A stretch of 64,000 nt of DNA from Acanthococcus lagerstroemiae (lineage: Eukaryota; Arthropoda; Insecta; Hemiptera; Eriococcidae): assembly GCA_031841125.1 (NCBI GenBank), contig CM063110.1, positions 38,517,214 to 38,581,213 of the forward strand, in the 5' to 3' direction. Of the stretch, positions 55,751 through 64,000 are shown piece by piece. The notes under the pieces were generated by a model that searched no databases, was not told where the DNA came from, and saw only the letters and a program-made list of their open reading frames with translations. Both the position numbers and the translations under genes were made by a program. Positions within the stretch are counted from its first letter, which is position 1; each line of letters begins with the position of its first letter.

Positions 55751-56048
55751 AATCTGGTACGATGTTTCAAATTAGCGACCCGAAAAACGCTTATTTCGGA
55801 ATTTTAATGTTTCTTTCAAATTTCTAAACCCCTTATTTCGACACTTTGTTTCTATGTTTAATTTCGATTTTCTCTATTTGCTCGCCTGTGATTCCGTCTG
55901 AACACCGGGCACTTTTAGCCAGTTCAAATTGAAATAACTGTCCGAGCGTCCGATCCAAGACCAGGATAGGATACACGGACACCCGATAACATTATACATC
56001 AGCTGCAACCTGCAACGCTTGCACGTTGTAACGCGAAACACTCATGGT

Positions 56049-56218
56049 CAGTGGCGTATTTAAGGGGGGTTTCCGGGTTCAACCCCCCCCCCCATGGCCA
56101 AAAAAGTTCTAAAAAAATATCAAAAATATGCTCATTTAACACTTTTTTTTTTAAGGAATTCCCTCAAAATTAAAAGTCAACCCCCCCCCCCTATGATTTC
56201 ATCCTAGATACGCTACTG
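56049..56218. mobile_element. Nested hAT-type MITE, 170 bp
   Basis: Ends CAGTGGCGTATTTAAGG and, in reverse complement, CAGTAGCGTATCTAGGA. The perfect 8-bp duplication is CTCATGGT (56041-56048 and 56219-56226). Confidence 0.92.
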
Positions 56219-56372
56219 CTCATGGTGTTCATGAGTCATGAGTAATGCGTAACGAGCATTACTTGTCGGTATAAGTAATGAGTAATATAAAGTTTTACGA
56301 GTGATGATTGACGATTAATGATTATTACTCGATTATTTTTTCACTCGAGTGATGCCCAACTCTGATCGCCAA

Positions 56373-56950
56373 GACATCGAAGAACTCAAAATCAAACGTG
56401 CTAACCTACTCTGGCTCCTGAATATCTGATCCACCTTAACTCTTGACAATAACCTAATCTTGAAGGCAGTTTGGATATATGGAGTGCCAGTATGGGAAAC
56501 TTCAAAAAACTTAAACATCAAAGCTCTTCAAATTTTTCAAAACAGCATACGCCGGCTGATATTAAAACTAACACAAGAATATCAGAACTTCACGAGTACA
56601 CAGAAATGCCCAACGTGAGCCAGGCGATCAGTGAAGCAGCTTCCAGACAGGCCTCCAGGCTATCATGCCACGACAATCACCGAGCTGTAGAAATACTCGA
56701 TAACTTACTAACTCCGAGGAGACTGTCCAGATGGCATTTTGTCGACCTCTTTTAGAAATTATTTGGTTATTTACTTCATTGTTTAACATTTCTTTCCTCC
56801 TTTTTGCGTTTTAATTCTCCACTTAATTCAATGTAACTAATGTAAACTTATGGAGACAAATTGATTCTTCCAAACGATAATACTGTACTTGAAATAATGT
56901 AGCCAGTCAGGCTATTATAATTATTTAAATAAAAATTTAATAAGAAAACA
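56373..56950 (+). pseudogene. Jockey ORF2 C-terminus and 3' UTR, right of the insertion
   Basis: RQDIEELKIKRANLLWLL (from about 56369), then a block of IYGVPVWETS type and a C-terminal stretch SRQASRLSCHDNHRAVEILD (about 56640-56705) are typical C-terminal jockey sequence. Frameshifts and a stop are present. The A-rich end at about 56928-56947 is compatible with the 3' tail. It pairs with 53575-53767 across the composite element. Confidence 0.82.
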
Positions 56951-57387
56951 ATCTCGAGAAAGGGGAGGTTAGTGATTGTTACAGCACGTATCCCGTTATC
57001 ATATTACTATATACACACAGAAGGTACAAATGTGGCCTCCAACCTAGTTTTAGTCTTCAATTTGAATAAGTGACGATGGGCGACCAGAAGATACAGAAAA
57101 TTATAGCCTAACCTCAGCAACACGTGTTGAGGGTTGGAAGTTGAAAAACCGAAGAGCCAGAAAGAGTAAAAAAGCTGAAAAAACAAATTGGGTATAAATA
57201 TGACCCTTTTTTTATTAGAAAAGATAAAAAGAAAACAGGTTGGAAGAAGCGTGTTATTTATTCTCCTTGTTTCTGGTCCACGGTTTATCATTACAAAAGT
57301 CACAAGAGTAAGATATCGCGTCATTTTCGCAGGCAACGTGAGTCCAGTTTTAGCAATGGACACACGCTATCCAGGAGTCTCTACCGT
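56951..57387. other. Non-coding up to the gap
   Basis: No domain recognised in the frames here. The sequence ends at the assembly gap. Confidence 0.35.
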
Positions 57388-57887
57388 NNNNNNNNNNNNN
57401 NNNNNNNNNNNNNNNNNNNNNNNNNNNNNNNNNNNNNNNNNNNNNNNNNNNNNNNNNNNNNNNNNNNNNNNNNNNNNNNNNNNNNNNNNNNNNNNNNNNN
57501 NNNNNNNNNNNNNNNNNNNNNNNNNNNNNNNNNNNNNNNNNNNNNNNNNNNNNNNNNNNNNNNNNNNNNNNNNNNNNNNNNNNNNNNNNNNNNNNNNNNN
57601 NNNNNNNNNNNNNNNNNNNNNNNNNNNNNNNNNNNNNNNNNNNNNNNNNNNNNNNNNNNNNNNNNNNNNNNNNNNNNNNNNNNNNNNNNNNNNNNNNNNN
57701 NNNNNNNNNNNNNNNNNNNNNNNNNNNNNNNNNNNNNNNNNNNNNNNNNNNNNNNNNNNNNNNNNNNNNNNNNNNNNNNNNNNNNNNNNNNNNNNNNNNN
57801 NNNNNNNNNNNNNNNNNNNNNNNNNNNNNNNNNNNNNNNNNNNNNNNNNNNNNNNNNNNNNNNNNNNNNNNNNNNNNNNNNNNNNNN
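57388..57887. other. Assembly gap, 500 N
   Basis: Exactly 500 undetermined bases, a fixed-size placeholder rather than measured sequence. Open frames reported across it are meaningless. Confidence 0.99.
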
Positions 57888-58698
57888 GCGATCGACGCAA
57901 AGGGGAGAGGGGGCACATTGCAATATTTTTCTTCAAACTACCACAGAAAATAGACCATTCATTGTAGAAAATTGGGAAGTATGTCGAGAAGTAGCTCTTG
58001 TTCTGCCCTGTAAGTTGACCTACTTCATTCTGTATTTTTCATTCATTCGAAATTTTGATGATTTTTTCAAAATTGTGTTGCACGTTACCCCATAAAGAAA
58101 AGTATGGGGTACATTGCAACGTGAGAATTTAATAAATGGAATGAAAGTCACAACAATAAGTTCAAAAAGCAGGTAGGTATATGTCGAATTGTTGATAAGT
58201 TTCATTTATTATGCATTTTAATTAATGTACATTCATGATAGATACGCAAGAGTTCTATCAGTGAGGTAGGTTGCAACACTTTTCAAAGGTTACCAAAGGT
58301 CTAAATCGCTCAACTTTCAAAAAGTAACGCATAGATACTGTAATACTGACACGAGGCAACACGTGTGACAACTCAACTCCGAAAAAGAAGTAAGTATTCA
58401 GGTAGAATTAGTGTTTTGTTCAACTGTCATCCTTTCACCTAATATGTGTAGGAAATTACCCCATGGGCTTAATTTTTACTCGAAGCTAAATTTCTCAGTA
58501 ACTAGATATATCTTCTTTTCCAACTAGTTTGTTTTCATTCTTAGTACATAGCTATCAACTGACATATTTAGTTAGCGGAAATTTTCTCTTTATAGTCATT
58601 TACACAACGATTCACGCTCAACAAAAAACGGTTTTCTTTTCTCCCCGCATGATAACGTTCGCACAGCAAAAACAAAACGCTATCAGAACTCGCTAGGT
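57888..58698. other. Non-coding with GGGTACATTGCAA-like words
   Basis: GGGGCACATTGCAATA (about 57911), GGGGTACATTGCAACG (about 58107) and TAGGTTGCAACAC (about 58266) suggest pieces of one repeat. No gene recognised. Confidence 0.35.
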
Positions 58699-58706
58699 AG
58701 TCCAAC

Positions 58707-59469
58707 CTTTGACTATATATAACTATATGGACTGATCAAGTTGATAAAATGTTGTTTCAACATCTTTTGTGCTATAATGATTAAGCGAATGATAACAGGT
58801 GTGATAACCTGTAATTTATGTAATGTACGTATACAAAGATCTGCGGATTCAAATAATTCCTGTCACCATAAGGATTGTTTTTGATGTTAATGATGAATAT
58901 TCTTAGTCTCTTTTTGATTAGTTGTTTCCCATTGACAGCAATTACTGAGTTCGAAACGATAGTTGTGGCGTTTAATGCTAAAACAACATTCGTGAGGAAC
59001 TCTTGTTTTGTGAAGAAAACTTGTGCTTTGATACAATTTTACGGCTGCTTTTATTACAGACTTTTCCAACTTAAATTTGGGAGCGGTTGAATTATTCCTG
59101 TAAAACAAACGCTGAAGCAGGCTATGGAATAAAAGACGTATTAATTTGCCTTGTTTTCTCCGTTTTTCTTCTCATTCTTCCTTTTGTGCAAAAATATTTG
59201 GCTGTATCAATAGAGAAATACGGTATATATAATTGAAAAATACATTGGTTGATGTATAGGCTCAAAAGTGGACTGATTTTTAGCAAATAAATCGCATCTT
59301 TTCAACATTACAACGTTAGGATCTAGGATACAGAACAAACTGATAACCAAATCACAACAAGGTCTTCTCTAATCATTATAGCACAAAAGATGTTGAAACA
59401 GGGTCGTGTGCAAGATTTCCTTGTAGTAGTGTCGTCTTGATCAGTCCATATAGTTATATATAGTCAAAG
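58707..59469. mobile_element. TIR element, 763 bp, with 8-bp duplication
   Basis: CTTTGACTATATATAACTAT then ATGGACTGATCAAG at the left is repeated exactly in reverse complement at the right. The inner arms (CAACATCTTTTGTGCTATAA) also match. The perfect duplication is AGTCCAAC (58699-58706 and 59470-59477). An 8-bp duplication points to a hAT-like mechanism. The short AT-rich frames inside (for example 58875-59090) are not recognisable as transposase. Confidence 0.9.
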
Positions 59470-59477
59470 AGTCCAAC

Positions 59478-60660
59478 AATAAAATTATGAGTAGGTAATA
59501 ACATGACGTCACTCAAATAATAGCAGTCGCGTTTGTATCTTCCAGGCTGGAGGCTGCTGTAATGTGCCCGTGTTGCGAAGAGCCCCCCTCCCTCCCTATG
59601 TTTCGTGGCAAAATATGCACGTAACATTCTCTCCTGGAGGGAGAGCACAGCTAAACTTTTTAACTCGAGGGATCCACATTATAAATTGAAGGGGGTTCAA
59701 ATTACCCGCATGTTCGTAAATTTTATTCCGTTATCCGGACCGTGCAAATTGTAGGTTCGCTAGCATCGATTTAAGAAAAACTGATAAGGAAAGGGGGGCG
59801 AAAAGGGGGAATGCAGCGCAGCAGTTTATGGTAATTTTAATGTTTTTTTCAAAATATATCGAGAATGAATGCGGTTAACGGAAAATTGAAAAGAACATGC
59901 CTTGTAGCAAACAAATTTTTTTTTCAGATGAGCTCATTTTTATCAAAATCCGAGAGATTTTCTTTTTCGCATAAAAATAGCCTTGCATCGTTGTTGTTGA
60001 TTTCCCGGTCCAAATTCCACTTATCAAACAGCACTTCGACAAGAACTTCATCGTAACTCAAACTACTTTCTTCCGAATGATACTCTCTTTCCAAATCGAT
60101 GAAAACTTTCACTTGTATGAGTGATTGAAACACCTCTAAGGTTACATCATGTAAGTAAAAACCCAACTGGTCATCGGTATCCTCATCCTCACAGAGTATA
60201 GATTCACGGTAGAAACTAGACTAGGTATAAATACGTTTTTCAAAGGTAGTACATGCTGCGCCTCAGCGGCGGTAGAGTGTACTTTTTACGAGGGATCTGA
60301 ATCATCCGTAGGACCACATTCATGCACTAACGTACATTCTGCAGTACTCTTTTTAACAGCACTGGAGTTGGTTCTAACCCGAAATTCTCCCCCGTTCCAT
60401 CGTCAGGAGTTATTGTATAATATATTCGTATATTCAGTCTCGGATTGGAACCTCTGAATCTAATTTTCATTTTTATACTATAAATACGTATTTACGGGTA
60501 ATTCTACAAGAATGTTAGGTAATATTTTTGTCTCAGCCGAATATCTTGTGTGAACTGAGAACGTTAGTTTGTAACATTTACAAAAAGTTGCTTTCTATTT
60601 CCTCAGCACAACAGCAATAATGTTGACCTTTTTCTATAGAGATAAAATTAACCTTAAATA
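59478..60660. other. Non-coding, unassigned
   Basis: No gene recognised. The 80-residue minus-strand frame at 59924-60166 is acidic and could be a coding remnant, but it has no motif. Confidence 0.3.
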
Positions 60661-60664
60661 CCCT

Positions 60665-61880
60665 TATTTGTCCTCGTCGTGGCGTCCCGTCATAGCTTTT
60701 TGATGAGAGAATATTGTCCGCCAGCATCATCCGTCCGTGTTGGATCAAACTATAGGTATAGTTACAAAATATTATTGTAAAGACTTCGAGAATTACATTG
60801 GCAACATAATTAACTCTAATAGAAAGTCAATATATCAACTATCAAAACTATCCCAGGGGTGAATTGTCCTCGTAACGGGCCATTTTTCAATTGATAAAAT
60901 CAGAGTGTTAGTGTCATGGAATATGGCAAACCTATAGTGTATTTTTATCCGTAGAACTCGGTCCCGACGAAATTAATTGGCTGTATGATCAGTAGATCCT
61001 TCGTCTTACGAGTAACTGCGAAAAAATTAAAATTAAAATTTCTTGTCATGGTCGTGGGCAATGTTTTCTGTTTCGTGGATGCTTATTATGTACCGCTTTT
61101 AGAAGATCAAACCAAGTGGTAAGTACATTAAATCATACTGAAAGATTAGCCATCATTTAATTCGAAAATAGCTCATACCTTCAGCTTATGGAACCATGAA
61201 AAAGTTTCAGTGTGGTCCTGTTTAGTTGTCCTCGTCGTGGCCCGAGTTGAATCTTTCTTGCCATGACGAGGATATGCGTTTAGCAATTAGCATGGCCGGT
61301 GACTTACATTTTTTTCTTATGTAACAAAAAATGTTCGTAAAAATCCAGAATAATTCTTTTATTTGTCATACTCACAGCGTCATTTAACGGAGTCTCGCAC
61401 CGCGAACAGCGATACTTACTTCAATTTACCACGTTCTGAGATTTGAAAAAGAAATGTCAGGTACGTTTCCATACGTAGCAATGCTACACATGGAAATTTT
61501 TTTTCATTAGGTGGTGCTGCATTGCCATACAATTTATGGTTATTTTTTTTTGTTTTTATCATTTATGATTCTGATGGCCAAATTAAGACAGAAACTTGTG
61601 GTTTTCATTAAGCTTAAGCCACGGTCAATTGTTCCCCCAAGACGAGTGATATAAATGATTTCTTAATCATTATATCATATAAATTACATTTAAATTCAGT
61701 TTTTTCTTTAATTTAGCGAATAAAATGTAGATTTGACGTTGATATGGGAACAGTTTCAATTTATAGGCTGCAGCAGATGTACATATAATATGAGGAATGC
61801 GAAAACCTTTTCTACCTCGCAACTTCCGCATTGTTACTCATTATGTCCTTGTCGTGTCTCACTTTCTCCTCGTCGGGTCA
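60665..61880. repeat. Cluster of TGTCCTCGTCGTGGC motifs
   Basis: The motif or a close variant occurs at about 60670-60683, 60865-60873 (partial), 61227-61241, 61844-61858 and 61867-61879, and inverted at about 61260-61272 (GCCATGACGAGGA). Spacing is irregular. No coding sequence explains it. Confidence 0.55.
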
Positions 61881-62459
61881 TCATTTTTTTGAAAACGTCA
61901 TTTCCCCCTCCCCTACTGGCCCCGCTACAAGGTCAATGTTGCCAATGTGTTGTGCAAGATGAACGCAAAAGATTCCATAAGAATCCTAAAAATACCTTCT
62001 CTAAAAATCGAAAAAATGATCCTGAAATATCAACATTCTTGTAGAGTTACCCTTATACTATGTTACGGTGAAAGACCGAAATTTCAAAATGTTGATAATA
62101 ACCTGTGAACGTCGACAATCACCAAAATGCTTAGCGAAAGTCGGAAGAGAAATTTATGTTTGGACAATCATCGGTGCAGGTCAACAATCACAGACGAGCT
62201 TTGGTGAATGTTAAGGAAGACAATCTGTTGGACCACTCTATACTTATTCTACATACTACAAAGAAAAATAAACAAGAGAAATGCTATTGGGTCATTCTCC
62301 CAATAACTCAATATTTAGGTAACCGTTTGGTATCTCAAAAATTAAGAATGTTAGAGCAATAATTTTTTTTTTTTTTTTTGTTAGATAAGTGTAAATCTCT
62401 TCTATCACATCAATCTGCCAAACAGATCAAAATACATACCCTAACATACCTAACATCCC

Positions 62460-63400
62460 CAAAAAATTCCATCGTCGTCTACGTAACCACTCACGGATTT
62501 TTCTTAAAAACGCATCACACAGACAGATATTTCTAATAAAAAATATAATAATATATGTGGAATGTTTTTCTCGAAGAGATATGTTGTACAAGTCATTTGA
62601 GGGCGCTACCCAAAATTTTGACCCCTTAAAAGGGTCCGCAGACCCCGATGAAGTTGTGTAACCACTTTTCTTCCTTCGTAGTCTACAAATTTTTCGAGTG
62701 CTTATTGTGGGTGACACTACTTGCCGAAAAAAGTAGGAACCCTGTATCCTTATAGTTAGAAGGATGTTATGTATCGTCCACAAGATAATTTCCAAAATTC
62801 TGAAATTAATATGGTTATTCACTATGTTTTTTCGCTGAAAATCGACTTTCCGTACTCTAAATCTTCCTTCGTAGACTACACTAATAAACTGTGAAGTAAT
62901 TATTACAAGCATATTTGTAGCAAGCCAACACTGTAGAATATACCAACATGCTCAGTATTAAATTTTTTCGAACTGCTGGCTGCCTATATAATCAGTTTAT
63001 ACACAAAATTTTCCTTCGTCGTCTATACAAGATTTTTTCCCCTTCGTCATATCCGAGTTAGGGCTGTCAAAAAATTGATCCAAAATCGATTTAAATCGAT
63101 ATGTTTGCCTCTGATCGATTACCTATCAATAAGGATCCTCGAGTTATTGATTAATTTAATCGATTTTCCTTCATGCATAACACTGAAAATTGAAATAAAG
63201 GATCCGGAAAAATTGTCTTACGCTTCTCGTATTAAAAAGCATATTCCACTGATTGTGTCAGGTGTCCAACACTGCCGTGTTAAACAAGAACAGTCTATGT
63301 GCAAATTTTGGAAATTTGAGTTCTCGATGAATTATGATAGAGCACACGATTCTACAAAAATTCCTTCGTCGTCTACGAAAAATCCTTTGTCGTTTACAAA
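62460..63400. repeat. Cluster of CCTTCGTCGTCTAC motifs
   Basis: Seven copies or close variants on the + strand at about 62469, 62673, 62866, 63013, 63041 (partial), 63363 and 63384. All have the same orientation, several embedded in AT-rich context. The 115-residue frame at 63075-63422 overlaps the last ones and has no domain. Confidence 0.6.
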
Positions 63401-63964
63401 TCGTATCCCCAGCCCAAACTAGGGGGGGGGGGTAGATTGTTGAACCTTATACATGCCTTAAGGTACATATACATTACACATTCCATGAAAAAAATCCTTC
63501 CAAAAATAAATTCAAAAATGCTTTTAAAAAAAACAACTAAAATTACGAGTTATTGGGAGAATTACCCCTATTGCGTACTGACCTGATGTGCTTCCAATTA
63601 TTAATTACAAGACGTGCTATGGCACTTTGAGTTACACAGTACAGATCACGCTAATATTTAAAAATTTTCTCACGCGTAGGCCACCACACGAACGAAAGTA
63701 CGAGTAAAATCGACGCACAATCACTTTAGTAGTACTGCGTATAAATTATTATGCATACAATGAAAGGAGGTATGGCATGAGCTCATGCAAGCTTCGACAG
63801 GATTAGATACATCGCAATGATAGTACACATAACGGATGACGCATTCCTATGTAGTTCAACATTCACCAACCTTTACGCATCCTTTATCGAACTTCCAACA
63901 AACGGGTTTGTGATTATCGACATTCACCGGTGACTGTCAACATACTATGTAGTTCTTCGGCCTC
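63401..63964. other. Non-coding, unassigned
   Basis: Poly-G at 63422-63431. No gene or complete repeat recognised. Confidence 0.35.
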
Positions 63965-64000
63965 TCACATATGAGGAGCGATTTTCCAGAACGGTCTCTG
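63965..64000. mobile_element. Left end of ATGAGGAGCG-family element, cut by window end
   Basis: ATATGAGGAGCGATTTTCCA then GAACGG matches the terminus of the element at 29277-29829 with few differences. The remainder lies outside the window. Confidence 0.7.

Larger units (their letters stand above)
53768..56364. mobile_element. Composite hAT-like element, 2597 bp, inserted in jockey ORF2
   Basis: Left end CAGAGTTAGGCAT and right end (reverse complement) CAGAGTTGGGCAT, flanked by a perfect 8-bp duplication ATCGCCAA (53760-53767 and 56365-56372). Both subterminal regions are rich in ATGAGTAACGAGT-type words (53790-53930 and 56222-56340). Inside are three further MITEs (54173-54426, 54452-54707 and 56049-56218), a 140-bp satellite array (about 55060-55750) and a two-copy direct repeat (about 53938-54170). 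No transposase ORF is visible, so it is non-autonomous. Confidence 0.87.

Noticed and set aside
57188..57967. Open frames spanning 57.2-58.0 kb on both strands
   Set aside because: They run through the 500-N gap and carry no real sequence.

Overview
The window reads as nuclear DNA from an animal, most likely an insect. It has very long AT-rich non-coding stretches, GT-AG introns and a dense population of eukaryotic mobile elements: jockey-, R1- and RTE-like non-LTR retrotransposons, tRNA-derived SINEs and many short hAT-type DNA transposons with 8-bp target-site duplications. There are no operons, ribosome-binding sites or CRISPR arrays. A block of exactly 500 Ns at 57388-57887 is a scaffold gap. 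A hemipteran host is a guess only.

One convincing host gene is present, on the + strand, and it spans a large part of the window. Exon 1 (27196-27372) encodes a signal peptide and a cysteine-rich N-terminal cap and ends in a good splice donor. The coding sequence resumes in the same phase at 50011 in a GC-rich exon running to a stop at 51444. The joined product is about 536 residues: a type I single-pass membrane protein with an LRR-like or beta-solenoid ectodomain, a C-terminal CxC...WL...C...C cap, one transmembrane helix and a cytoplasmic tail of about 107 residues. The intron between them is about 22.6 kb. It holds repeats, dead retrotransposons and one CpG-rich, repeat-poor island (46.4-47.95 kb) that could be regulatory.

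Layout: 1.4-2.65 kb, broken non-LTR RT with two insertions; 6.06-8.69 kb, endonuclease-RT retroelement interrupted by a tRNA-derived SINE; 8.79-9.75 kb, TIR-bounded unit holding a C2H2 zinc-finger ORF; 13.0-13.3 kb, simple repeats; 15.8-18.6 kb, minisatellite of about 118 bp with insertions; 19-25 kb, degenerate GAGTC-type arrays and hAT MITEs; 27.2-51.4 kb, the membrane-protein gene; within its intron, a palindrome and nested TIR elements (28.2-30.55 kb), a satellite of about 140 bp (32.3-33.2 kb), an R1-like pseudogene (35-36.45 kb), a second minisatellite with SINEs (37.7-39.4 kb), an inverted-repeat-flanked unit (41.3-43.5 kb) and jockey fragments (48-49 kb). Downstream, 53.77-56.36 kb is a composite hAT-like element inserted in a jockey ORF2. 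It carries three further MITEs and an inverted array of the same 140-bp satellite. 58.7-59.5 kb is another TIR element, and 60.6-63.4 kb carries two clusters of short repeated motifs.

The strongest results are the exon pairing across 22.6 kb, the series of MITEs whose ends are fixed by 8-bp duplications, the nested composite at 53.77-56.36 kb with its satellite cargo, and the zinc-finger ORF enclosed by terminal inverted repeats. All repeat classifications rest on reading motifs, TIRs and duplications by eye; no search was run.
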